Assembly: GCF_017168335.1 (NCBI RefSeq)
Contig: NZ_JABFAU010000070.1
Span: 1 to 63,978, forward strand
Reading direction: 5' to 3'
DNA from: Rhodococcus sp. KRD162
Lineage (GTDB): Bacteria; Actinomycetota; Actinomycetes; Mycobacteriales; Mycobacteriaceae
Length of the DNA: 63,978 nucleotides
The notes beneath the pieces are model-generated. The model searched no databases and was not told where the DNA came from. It saw only the letters and a list, made by a program, of their open reading frames with translations. Below, in pieces: positions 42,864-51,057 of this stretch (the first letter of the stretch is position 1; each line of letters starts with the position of its first letter). Both the position numbers and the translations under genes were made by a program.

Positions 42864-43927
42864 CCCACACTCCTGTCGTGAGGTCGGAAATCGCATTCTT
42901 GGTGTCAACTACAGCACCCCAGCCCTCCAAAGCTGCAGTACCTACCTGGTCCGTTCCATTTACCCATAGGCTGTCGACCATTCCCGAGGTAAAGATGCCG
43001 ACTGCGGCGCCCCCCCCCCGCTGCGCCTAGCACGGTCCCCACGAAAGGGACCGGAACCAAGGTTCCAATGAGCGCGCCTGCCGCGACAGAGGCACCAAAC
43101 CCCAGGCCGCCTGCGATCACCGCCTGATCGACGGGCTTTCCCTCGTAGATGTCGTAGGCGATGCTCAATCCGGCGAGCGCCCCACCTGCTCGCAGGCCCC
43201 AAGACTTTGTCTTGGCCTCCAGTTCGGCTACAGATTTTGCCAGGTCATCGCCGAGATTTCGCGCCATCGTCGATGCGTCGAAGTCACGATAAACCAACGC
43301 TCTGGGTGATCCGTCAGGTGCATTGCGGGCAAGGTCGGCCCACTTCAGCGCCTCATCCAGGTGGAACTTCGAGTTTTTACCCATCAACCAGGCGTCGACT
43401 TCCGCCAGCCCTTGGGCTATTCCGACAAGTATTGAACCACCGTAGAAGAACGTTTTGGCTGAGGCAGACAAGTAGTCGGTTTTGAGGGTTTCGCCTGCTG
43501 CTGTTTCATATTCGCGTAGTTGGGCTGCCCGACCTGCCAGCACGATATAGATGTTGTGTAGCTCGTCATCAGACGGATCGAGGATGATGTCGCCCTGGAC
43601 AGTCAGCCCGGCGGTAGAGGCGTCTGACCGCACATCCCGCATCCCGTCGTGCAATGCCTGTAATGCGGCAGCGAAGGCGTCGACCTTGGCGGCGTAATCT
43701 GCTGCTGCAGTTGCCAACTGAGAGGCACCGTCCGTGGTGGTAAGCGCCTGCACGAAGAAGGCTTCGGATGCGGGGCCGTCCCATCCGGCGTCGGTTCGAT
43801 TTCTGGTGGCGTCGAGCGTGTCGATGGAGGTGCGCAGGCCATCGGCGAAGCTGTTGCGAAGCCATCCGGCCACGGCGTGCACCGAGCCCACGTTGCCGTC
43901 GACTTTCGTGTCGATGGGCACCGTCAC
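42850..43927 (-). pseudogene. WxG-headed effector-like gene, frameshifted (copy 1)
   Basis: GTG 43927 starts VTVPIDTKVDGNVG, overlapping the WXG gene's stop. The first 95 residues are nearly identical to the gene at 51044 and contain W-D-G in DAGWDGPASEAF. The middle is diverged; the C-terminus is glycine-rich and hydrophobic (AGGLGFGASVAAGALIGT). A run of ten G on the coding strand (43010-43019) shifts the frame; nine would restore AVGIFTSGMVDS and the expected end VWDALF at 42850. As given, the frame runs to 42905 instead. Confidence 0.75.
43010..43019 (-). repeat. G10 homopolymer at the frameshift
   Basis: Ten C on the plus strand. The in-frame length is 9 (or 6 or 12). The paralogue has a non-homopolymeric GGCGCAGCATTC-like codon set at the same place. 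Confidence 0.85.
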
Positions 43928-44112
43928 TTCTCCCAGAGCGCAGCGTTGACTTCGTCGGCTGTGGCGGCGTCCTGGGTCTCGTATTCGGAGGCGCATTGGT
44001 CAAGCGCGACCGAGTACGACGCCAATGCGGTCTGCAGTTCGCTGCCGCGGCCGGTGAACAGCGCCAGCATCCCGGCCAGCGCCGGCGCCCCGATACCGGT
44101 ATCGGCGGTCAT
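43924..44112 (-). CDS. WXG100-like protein, N-terminally shortened (copy 1)
   Basis: A 62-aa version of the 94-aa protein at 52114. It keeps ADTGIGAPALAGMLALFTGR to the C-terminal ALWEK but has lost residues 3-34, including the first helix. The deletion of about 96 bp is in frame and reuses the start codon. Without the first helix a WXG hairpin cannot form, so the product is probably non-functional. ATGA overlap with the upstream gene. Confidence 0.65.
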   Translation of the reverse strand: MTADTGIGAPALAGMLALFTGRGSELQTALASYSVALDQCASEYETQDAATADEVNAALWEK

Positions 44113-44393
44113 GCGTGAACACTCCGACGTTCGCGCTGGGGAATCATCACGTCCATCAGCAGCCGGTCGAACGGATGCGACTCATTGATTTTCGACAGGG
44201 CCGTTGTCGGCAGCACCATCCACGGTTGCTCGTCGCCACAGCAAGTGTGGAGCCGATCCAGTGCCGAATACGCCAGCAGGGCACTACGCCCGTCCCGGGT
44301 GGTCCGCAGATTGACCACTGCCTGCTCCACGACTGAGACATGCGCAGTGCACGGCACGTACACCACGGGTGGAATGTTGTCCGGTAACCGCAT
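44109..44393 (-). CDS. SAV_915-like small protein (copy 1)
   Basis: A 94-aa protein starting MRLPDNIPPVVYVPC, with GGGGAG 4 nt upstream. It reads TRDGRSALLAYSALDRLHTCCGDEQPWMVLPT and resembles the SAV_915/SseB-like small proteins of actinobacteria, often found near ESX-type genes. Almost identical to the copy at 52395. It is the first gene of the operon. Role may be chaperone-like; not established. Confidence 0.65.
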   Translation of the reverse strand: MRLPDNIPPVVYVPCTAHVSVVEQAVVNLRTTRDGRSALLAYSALDRLHTCCGDEQPWMVLPTTALSKINESHPFDRLLMDVMIPQRERRSVHA

Positions 44394-44501
44394 CTTCTCC
44401 CCTGATCGACCGCGGGGAGGTCGAACCCCACGACAGATCAGACGCAGCGAGTGGGTGTTCGGTTCCCCATCTGAACCGAGCAGCATCCGGGCAGCGCCGT
44501 G

Positions 44502-44903
44502 TTACTTCCCAGCACCCTCCGCGATGTCGGTAATCGACTTCAGCGTCCGCCGATCGGCGTACTCGGCCTCATCGAAGTAGCGACGGAACACCGACCGCAT
44601 CAATTCGATGACATCGATGTGCTGCAAGAGCACCACCCGCAACGATCGCTCGCCGCTGTACGCGATTCTCTCGAACTTCTCACCGAGCTGGCGAGCCGAA
44701 TCGAGGGTGCCGAAGGCCTTCACGTCCACGAGCGACTTCGTCTGGCCCACCATCTGTTCAAGGTGCCTGATGTATGCCGCGCACACCTCGTCGCACTGGA
44801 ATGCCACGCCCTCCGGAATCTCGAGCACCCCTGCCTCGGCCTGCGAAGACAGCGCCTGCCACTGCTGCATCGACGACCCCAAATCGTTCAGTTCCGAACC
44901 CAT
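44502..44903 (-). CDS. 133-aa WXG-like helical protein, paralogue C
   Basis: Third member of the family (MQQWQALSSQAEAGVLEIPE, FQCDEVCAAYIRHLEQM, ALGEKF-like GEKFERIAYSG). GGAGGA lies 6 nt before ATG 44903. Pairs with the DUF3558 gene 13 bp upstream. It lies just upstream of, and in the same orientation as, the first effector operon, with a gap of about 110 bp. Confidence 0.75.
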   Translation of the reverse strand: MGSELNDLGSSMQQWQALSSQAEAGVLEIPEGVAFQCDEVCAAYIRHLEQMVGQTKSLVDVKAFGTLDSARQLGEKFERIAYSGERSLRVVLLQHIDVIELMRSVFRRYFDEAEYADRRTLKSITDIAEGAGK

Positions 44904-44916
44904 AGGCTTCCTCCTG

Positions 44917-45480
44917 CTACTTCGACGACGGCAAGAACGGACGGAGCGAACGCGCCACACGTTCAACCTCGACGCACGGATCTTCGAGAGGTTCCGCCGA
45001 CACAAAACCGTCGAGCATGAAGTAGATGACCCCTCCATCGCGCCCGAAAGCAATGCCGCAACTGACTTCGTCGTACTTGATCTTGCGTTGGAACCGCAGG
45101 CCATCGAACCCGTCGACCGGAGTGAACTGCTCGAACGGGCCGGCCTCGCGTAGATAGTCCAACGAGAAAGTCGATGAGAAGATGCCGAGGGTGTACCACG
45201 TGTCCGGCAGCGGATTCAACCAAAAGCACGTTGACCAATCCGGCGAAATCGGACGCTCCCCTACCAAATTGGCCTTCTTGGTTTCCACTGCCAGCTCTGC
45301 CGCCTCGATCGCCTCATCCGGGATGGTGCACGGGTCCCACGCTGCCGTCGACGCGGGCGTAGCGACGGATGGCGTCGTCGACGGTGCCGCAGCCGGCGCA
45401 CCGTCGGTCACCCCACCACATCCGGCGACCAGCACAGTCATGCCAACAGCAACTGCTGCCCACCATCGCTTTGTGTTCAC
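44917..45480 (-). CDS. DUF3558 family lipoprotein, paralogue C
   Basis: A 187-aa lipoprotein: lipobox LVAGC near residue 21, low-complexity Ala/Thr linker, WDPCTIPDEAIEAAELAVET and STCFWLNPLPDTWYTLG. Very close to paralogue B (most of the domain is identical). GTG 45480 start. Partner of the 133-aa gene. Confidence 0.83.
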   Translation of the reverse strand: MNTKRWWAAVAVGMTVLVAGCGGVTDGAPAAAPSTTPSVATPASTAAWDPCTIPDEAIEAAELAVETKKANLVGERPISPDWSTCFWLNPLPDTWYTLGIFSSTFSLDYLREAGPFEQFTPVDGFDGLRFQRKIKYDEVSCGIAFGRDGGVIYFMLDGFVSAEPLEDPCVEVERVARSLRPFLPSSK

Positions 45481-45912
45481 ACCATTCCGTTTCGTCGACC
45501 CCGTCCACTGCGTTGGACGCAGCCCATGACGAATCGGTTCCAGCCCACCATGCGAGTTCCTGTCGCGTTTGCCGATTCAAGCACTTCGCTCTCGAATCAG
45601 ATCCGAAGCCCCCAGCCACCGGATTGCGGCGAAAAAACTTAGGCTGGCCCAGCGAATCACCAATCCGTTTGCCGCATAATCACGTCCTCGTTCGACTCGA
45701 GCCCACTCTCGCCTGAGCACGCGGAACCAGCTTTCGCCTTCGTCGTGTCGAGTCTCTGGTCGTGCGGGAAGAACCACCTGAAGGCTCGCCGGTAGAGATT
45801 CCGATGTCAACGATGAACCGGCATGCACATCGACCTACGTGCGACACTTCGACACCAGCCCGCTGCTCGACTCTCTCCGTCACGGCTTCCGCACTCTTCC
45901 TAGGATGTGTGT
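45481..45912. other. Intergenic region before duplicated copy 2
   Basis: 432 bp with no supported gene; a few open frames lack ribosome binding sites. Its right end holds a -10-like TAGGAT (45901-45906) that would give a leaderless start at GTG 45913. Confidence 0.5.
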
Positions 45913-46731
45913 GTGACTCCCCACCGCACGGGCAGCGACCTCGCAAAAGTGATTCCACTGTTCGGTCGCCGGGGATCTCGAAACACCTGGGACTTCGCCG
46001 ACGTCGTCGAGCCGGCAGTCCAGTCTCCGGTCGTACAGGTGTCGCCCCACGCCATCGAGCTCGCACCACCGGACGCCGAGGAAGAGTTGTCAGCGCTGAC
46101 GGCATCGAAGCCGATAGCGCAGCTTCGCTCACTCCTCGGCTGGCTCGACAGGTCACGACCGATCGCCGGCAGAGGTGTCCCGAGGCCAGGGTCGGTCAGC
46201 GAGCTGGCGAAAGCCGTCGGCGTGGAGCTGGATATGCGTGCATCGAGGTCGAGATCGATGCTCGAGGTTCCCGGTTTGATGACACTGTGGGATGCGGCGA
46301 AGGCAGCAGGATTGATCGAGTTAACCTCCACCACAGCAGTTCCCGGTCCGCATGCGCACGAATTCGCCCACGCGCTTCCCAGTGGACTGGCCTCGCATCG
46401 AACAGCCCTCTCGCACATCATCCGTCGCCACTTCTTCACCGAGGATCCCCTCCGCCCTTCCCCCGCTGTCGATGTCGTCGCCGGGCAGATCGTTCTGGCC
46501 GCGATGACGGACACTCCGCGGACGCGGCTCCCTGCAGTCGGCCCGGCCGCCGCCGGGGATCTGTACGAACACATCGAGGCACTGATACTCCGCGGCATGC
46601 TGGATCAATTCATCGCCGACGGGTGGCTGGTATGCGACGACAAATACATAGTGCCGCAACCTTTTCGACCCGCCGTCCTGGATGCGATGAAGTCACTGCC
46701 TTACTACCAAACCGGCGACGCCAACAGATGA
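45913..46731 (+). CDS. Duplicated 272-aa hypothetical protein, copy 2
   Basis: A paralogue of the gene at 40936 with the same length. Differences lie in the first 110 residues (for example VTPHRTGSD versus VRPDRTDSD); beyond that the two are identical. TAGGAT 6 nt upstream of GTG 45913 mirrors the TATGAT of copy 1. Unknown function. Confidence 0.7.
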   Translation: MTPHRTGSDLAKVIPLFGRRGSRNTWDFADVVEPAVQSPVVQVSPHAIELAPPDAEEELSALTASKPIAQLRSLLGWLDRSRPIAGRGVPRPGSVSELAKAVGVELDMRASRSRSMLEVPGLMTLWDAAKAAGLIELTSTTAVPGPHAHEFAHALPSGLASHRTALSHIIRRHFFTEDPLRPSPAVDVVAGQIVLAAMTDTPRTRLPAVGPAAAGDLYEHIEALILRGMLDQFIADGWLVCDDKYIVPQPFRPAVLDAMKSLPYYQTGDANR

Positions 46732-46809
46732 TCATCACCGGGTAGTACTTCGCGGAGCTGCCGGACTTCACAACATCTCGTCCGCCAGACGCCAGCTTCC
46801 CTCAACCAT
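45933..46809 (+). repeat. Direct repeat copy 2 (about 0.88 kb)
   Basis: The partner of 40956-41836. The right boundary is at the shared AACCAT, after which the two sequences differ. Confidence 0.85.
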
Positions 46810-47090
46810 CGTCGCGGATCCGCCATGGCCGCCTCCACGCTGCCGGAAAGATCCGTCAACGACACGGTCCGCACCTCGACGTCCGAATTACACCGCACCG
46901 GCGACCACTGCCACCGGAACCGAAGCATCCGAACATATTTGGACGACCTATCCGACGAGTTTGCCCGTCAGCGACGTGCGATCGAACACGCCCTCACCCG
47001 TCACCACGAGGTCGGAATTTGGCATTCTGTCCGACGCCTGGTCGACTGACGAGGGTTACATCCACAGTTCGTAGACGCTCAGGAGGAACC
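46732..47090. other. Intergenic region before the interrupted deaminase
   Basis: 359 bp. The first 78 bp belong to the direct repeat. The rest holds no recognised gene; a plus-strand frame at 46825-47049 (74 codons) has no ribosome binding site and is not called. Confidence 0.5.
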
Positions 47091-47446
47091 GTGACCGATC
47101 CCGCACGCACCGACGAGTACTTTCTCGGACTCGCCAGCGAGCAGGCCCGGATCGGCTGGGAGGAAGGCGGCGTTCCGATCGGTGCGGCACTCGTCCACGA
47201 CGGTGAAGTACTGGCGGTGGGGCGGAATCGCCGGGTCCAGATGGACAGCGCGATCCGTCACGGAGAAACTGACTGCATCGAACGAGCAGGACGGCTGCCG
47301 GCTGCGGTGTATCGAAAGTCGGTCCTCTACACCACGTTGTCCCCGTGTTTCATGTGTGCGGGAACTGCGCTGCTGTACGAGATTCCGCGAATCGTCATCG
47401 GTGAGAACCGCTCGTTCGAGATGTCGGAAAGCTTGCTCCGCGAACA
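47091..47446 (+). pseudogene. Cytosine/nucleoside deaminase-like gene, 5' part (split by IS21 element)
   Basis: GTG 47091 with a perfect AGGAGGA upstream. It reads ASEQARIGWEEGGVPIGAAL, HGETDCIE (zinc-binding His and catalytic Glu) and SPCFMCAGT (the two zinc Cys). This is the yeast-type cytosine deaminase family. The insertion cuts after SESLLREH at codon 119. Joined to 50018-50126 with one copy of the GAACA duplication, the frame is restored and codes for 154 aa. Confidence 0.85.
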
Positions 47447-47521
47447 TGTCAATGGCCAAGTTGATGTCCCCGCTGGTGGCCAGGTGAAAGTCCCCGGCCC
47501 GTGTTGATGTTTCCCGGTTTT

Positions 47522-48334
47522 TCAGGGGCGGTCCTTTCGGTGTTGTGCGTCTTTCATGCGGTAGGACTCACCGTCGGTGACGACGATGGTGGCGTGGTGC
47601 AGAAGTCGGTCGAGGATCGAGGCGGCGGTGGTGTGCTCGGGCAGGAACCGTCCCCATTGCTCGAACGGCCAGTGGGATCCGATCGCCAAGGAGCGGCGTT
47701 CGTAGGCTCCGGCGACGAGACGGAACAGCAACTGGGTGCCGGTGTCGTCGAGCGGGGCGAAGCCCATTTCGTCGATGATGATCAGGTCGACCCGCAGCAG
47801 TGATTCGATGATCTTGCCGACGGTGTTGTCGGCCAATCCGCGATAGAGGGTTTCGACGAGATCGGCGGCGGTGAAGTAGCGGACCTTGTGGCCGGCGTGG
47901 ACGGCGGCGACACCGAGTCCGATCAAGGTGTGCGACTTGCCTGTCCCGGCGGGTCCGATCATGGCCAGGTTCGATTGTCTCCGAACCCATTCCAGGCTGG
48001 AGAGGTAGTCGAACACTTTCGGTTGGATCGACGACGCGGCGACGTCGAAGGACTCCAACGTTTTCGTCACCGGGAACGCGGCCGCTTTGAGTCGGTTGAC
48101 GATGTTGGAGGCATCGCGTGCTGCGAGTTCGGACTCGATGAGCGTCCGCAGCACTTCTTCCGGGGTCCAGCGTTGCGTTTTCGCGGTGATCAACACCTCC
48201 GGTGCGTGCCGGCGGATCGCAGCCAGTTTGAGGCGCCGCAGTCCGGCGTCGAGATCGGCTGCGAGTTCGGGAACATGCTGGGGCGCAGCAATCTTCGGAG
48301 GCTTCGTCGCTGCGGTTGTGGCGGTGTCGGTCAT
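47522..48334 (-). CDS. istB: IS21 helper ATPase IstB
   Basis: A 270-aa AAA+ ATPase: IGPAGTGKSHTLIGLG (Walker A, about residue 128), LIIIDEMGFAPLDDTG (Walker B), GIG-like ALLA region RSLAIGSHWPFEQWGRFLPE. It assists IstA in target selection, similar to DnaA/DnaC proteins. Its start overlaps the istA stop by 4 nt (48331-48334). Confidence 0.93.
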   Translation of the reverse strand: MTDTATTAATKPPKIAAPQHVPELAADLDAGLRRLKLAAIRRHAPEVLITAKTQRWTPEEVLRTLIESELAARDASNIVNRLKAAAFPVTKTLESFDVAASSIQPKVFDYLSSLEWVRRQSNLAMIGPAGTGKSHTLIGLGVAAVHAGHKVRYFTAADLVETLYRGLADNTVGKIIESLLRVDLIIIDEMGFAPLDDTGTQLLFRLVAGAYERRSLAIGSHWPFEQWGRFLPEHTTAASILDRLLHHATIVVTDGESYRMKDAQHRKDRP

Positions 48335-49827
48335 GACGGCACCTGCGTATCGGCGGCAGGGGTCCGGATGGCGTAGGCATCGAGGGAGCGTGTCGGTGCG
48401 GTCGGCAGGTCCAGGATCAACGCGTCCCCGGCAGGCCTGGGCTGCGGTGCTCCGGCACCGGCAGCGAGAATCGAGCGAACATCGGCGGCCCGGAAGCGCT
48501 GAAAGGCCACCGCCCGGGTCAACGCTGCCACCAACTGCGCGGTGCCGTGCGCCGCACCGAGTGCCAGCAGGATCTCGAGTTCGGATCCGAGCCTGGTGTT
48601 GCCGATCGCGGCGGCACCGACAAGGAATGCTTCCGCTTCGGGTCCGAGTGCGCAGAACTGTTGCTCAACAATGGTTCTCGGTCTGGGGCCGCGATGGGGC
48701 GCGGGTCGGGCACCGCCGTAGTGGGCATCGAGGACCGACGCGGTGCCCGGCTGGCCCAGGTCGTGTTCGGCGACGACCTCACCGGTAGCCGGCTCGACGA
48801 CCACCAACCGTCCCTCGCTCTGGACGAGAGTGACGGTCGCGCCGATCAACCGGACGGGCACCGAGTAGCGCGCGGACGCGAACCGCACGCAGGACAGGCG
48901 GTCGACTTTGCGGGTCACCGGTGGTGGACCGATCTCCAGTCGTAGTGATGGCAACGGAGACAGCAACTCTCGCTCTTGATCGAGTTTGTCGTTCGGGACC
49001 GCGCATATCTCCGAATGGATGCGGGCGTTGACTTCTGTGCACCACACCCTGGCGGCGGCGTTGGCGGTATGGACATCGACGGTGGTGCCGGCGACGGCTG
49101 CTTCGGTGAGCAACGGGACAGCGAGATCGTGTTGGGCGTAGCCGACGAGGTTTTCCACCACCCCTTTCGATTGTGGGTCGTTCGCGTGGCAGAAGTCCGG
49201 TGCGAACCCGTAATGAGCAGCGAAGCGGACGTAGTCCGGGGTGGGGATGACGAGGTTCGCGACGACGCCGCCCTTGAGGCATGCCATGCGGTCGGCGAGG
49301 ACCTTGCGCGGGACGCCCCCGACAGCAGCCAACGCTTCGGCAATCAATGCCATTGTGGTGGTTGCTTTCTCGCCGGTGGCGAATGCAGCGAACCGCCACC
49401 GCGAGTACGCCATGACGGCGCAGAACAGGTGCAGTCCGCCCACTGTGGCCCAGTCGATGATCAGGTAGTCGCCCGGTGCCCATACCGCGGGCCGGCGACC
49501 GCGGTGATGGTCGGTGCGCCAGCGTTGCTTCTCCTCGGCCACCAGGCGGCGAAAGTTGCGGTCTGAACCGGTGTAGCCGGCCTTGCGGGCGATCGGCAGG
49601 ATCCGTTTCGCGGAGATTCTGCCCTGAGATTTGTCGACCCGTTCGGCTACCAGATCGGCGACGGCGGCGTAGTTGCGTTCACGCTCGGCCCGCTGCGGTA
49701 GTGATTGGCCGGCCCGGTCGGCTTCGAACTTCTCAATGGTGCGTTTGACGGTCTTGTGGGTGGTGCCGACGAGTTCGGCGGCTCCTCGGTACGACCCGAC
49801 TTCGCGGTAAACGGAAATGATGTCCAT
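48331..49827 (-). CDS. istA: IS21 transposase IstA
   Basis: A 498-aa DDE transposase. N-terminal helix-turn-helix (YRGAAELVGTTHKTVKRTIEKF), catalytic DYLIIDWATVGG (first Asp), later ANDPQSKGVVENLVGYAQ (second Asp and Glu), C-terminal beta-rich domain. ATG 49827 is selected because GAGGGAACGC precedes it; GTG/ATG 49908 would add 27 residues. Together with IstB it forms a complete transposition module. Confidence 0.92.
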   Translation of the reverse strand: MDIISVYREVGSYRGAAELVGTTHKTVKRTIEKFEADRAGQSLPQRAERERNYAAVADLVAERVDKSQGRISAKRILPIARKAGYTGSDRNFRRLVAEEKQRWRTDHHRGRRPAVWAPGDYLIIDWATVGGLHLFCAVMAYSRWRFAAFATGEKATTTMALIAEALAAVGGVPRKVLADRMACLKGGVVANLVIPTPDYVRFAAHYGFAPDFCHANDPQSKGVVENLVGYAQHDLAVPLLTEAAVAGTTVDVHTANAAARVWCTEVNARIHSEICAVPNDKLDQERELLSPLPSLRLEIGPPPVTRKVDRLSCVRFASARYSVPVRLIGATVTLVQSEGRLVVVEPATGEVVAEHDLGQPGTASVLDAHYGGARPAPHRGPRPRTIVEQQFCALGPEAEAFLVGAAAIGNTRLGSELEILLALGAAHGTAQLVAALTRAVAFQRFRAADVRSILAAGAGAPQPRPAGDALILDLPTAPTRSLDAYAIRTPAADTQVPS

Positions 49828-50017
49828 GCGTTCCCTCGCAGACTTCAATGGAACTCCCCGGGCGGTGCGGTGTGTGGTTGGCACCTTCACCGTCACCGCT
49901 CGGGCCACGAGTTCCTGATCGACACGACGAACACGGGGTGGGGACTTTCAGTTGGCCACCAGTGGGGACCTCGACCTGGCCACCAGTGGGTACTTTTTCA
50001 TGGCCACGGACAGAACA

Positions 50018-50126
50018 TGGGGTTCAGGTCGACGTCGTCGACGACCCCGCCTGTCTGCAGCTCATGGAACGCATGTTGGAGGAGCGACCGGGCCTGTGGC
50101 TCGAAGACATCGGTGAGGAGGCATGA
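50018..50126 (+). pseudogene. Cytosine/nucleoside deaminase-like gene, 3' part
   Basis: Continuation of the frame split at 47446: GVQVDVVDDPACLQLMERM, EERPGLWLEDIGEEA and stop 50124-50126. The sequence matches the C-terminus of yeast-type cytosine deaminases (V-D-D-P-x-C, W-x-E-D-I-G). Confidence 0.85.
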
Positions 50127-50259
50127 GCAATACTGCTGGGTTCACGATCTTCACACTGACTGGGTTTCATCCGGCCCTATGACGCTCGCCGCCCGATCCG
50201 TCAACAGGATTGCCTGGTAGGCCGTCTAGGCGCAGAAGCTTTTCCACATGTCTTGTCGG

Positions 50260-51057
50260 TCATGGCAGCAGGCTTGCAAGCCGTTCGGTGGCGGCATCAG
50301 TACCTAGTTCTTTTCTCAGCGTCGGGTAGTCGCGGTAGAAGCGAATCCATTGGACGAAAACGACAGGATGGATGTCGAAGAAGCGACAGTCGATGAAGGC
50401 TCCAGGCAGCGGACTGGGGTTTGCGTCCATCGGCAGTCGTGTGGTTTTGGTATGCGAGTACGGCGGGTAGTAGTCGGTCACCACCAGAATCGACGGCGGC
50501 CAGTGCGGCTCCAGCCGGACATCATTGATCAATTCCCAGGGGATCATCTTCACGAACCCGTATCCCCGCTGGGTGACGCCATTGGGCGTCAGTTCCACGA
50601 ATCCCTGGCGCACCTTGCCTGTCAATATGACTACTGGGAAAGCGAAACACGCGGCCGCCACAACCGCGAACGGTATAACGGCGAACAGGGAACCGGGGCC
50701 CAGACCCAGGAGTAGGACTCCCGATCCAGCGAACACCACGACGGCCATACACAGCCACAGCACAGCATGCCGATAGCGCACGGTCGACCCGCTCGTCGTA
50801 CGTCGAACACGAGATCCCGATGACGTCCCAGGTTGATAGAACAGTTGGATGACGGGAGGGATGGAGTAGATACCGGACAAGCACATAAGCGCGGTGCCAA
50901 ATACTGGGCCCAGAGTGGTCATGTTAGTAGCGCCGCCCCACAAGAAAAGAATTCCGATCAACTCGAGACACAGCATTTGCGCCGAGAACTTCAAGTCGAA
51001 ACGAGTCTCAGCCACGTACTCCGGTGTTCCATGGCTCGACGAGTCAGAAGATTGCAT
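50260..51057 (-). CDS. Membrane protein with PH-like tail, putative immunity protein (copy 2)
   Basis: A 265-aa protein paralogous to that at 41860: N-terminal hydrophobic pairs (AQMLCLELIGILFLWGGA; LGPVFGTALMCLSGI; AVLWLCMAVVVFAGSGVLLLGLG; FAVIPFAVVAAACFAFPVVIL) and a beta-rich tail (GAFIDCRFFDIHPVVFVQWI to LASLLP). Its ATG overlaps the effector stop by 14 nt, implying tight coupling and a need for stoichiometric synthesis. Immunity role inferred from position. Confidence 0.65.
   Translation of the reverse strand: MQSSDSSSHGTPEYVAETRFDLKFSAQMLCLELIGILFLWGGATNMTTLGPVFGTALMCLSGIYSIPPVIQLFYQPGTSSGSRVRRTTSGSTVRYRHAVLWLCMAVVVFAGSGVLLLGLGPGSLFAVIPFAVVAAACFAFPVVILTGKVRQGFVELTPNGVTQRGYGFVKMIPWELINDVRLEPHWPPSILVVTDYYPPYSHTKTTRLPMDANPSPLPGAFIDCRFFDIHPVVFVQWIRFYRDYPTLRKELGTDAATERLASLLP

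Larger units (their letters stand above)
47447..50012. mobile_element. Complete IS21-family element (2566 bp)
   Basis: Bounded by GAACA direct duplications (47442-47446 and 50013-50017). Left end TGTCAATGGCCA, right end (inverted) TGTCCGTGGCCA, each followed by internal CTGGTGGCCAG repeats typical of multiple-repeat IS21 ends. It encodes IstA and IstB on the minus strand. It appears intact, so it may be active. Confidence 0.9.

Noticed and set aside
45577..45828. An 83-codon minus-strand frame upstream of duplicated copy 2
   Set aside because: No start signal and no homology evident.
46825..47049. A 74-codon plus-strand frame before the interrupted deaminase
   Set aside because: No ribosome binding site, no recognised motif and an unremarkable composition. 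Probably a chance frame.
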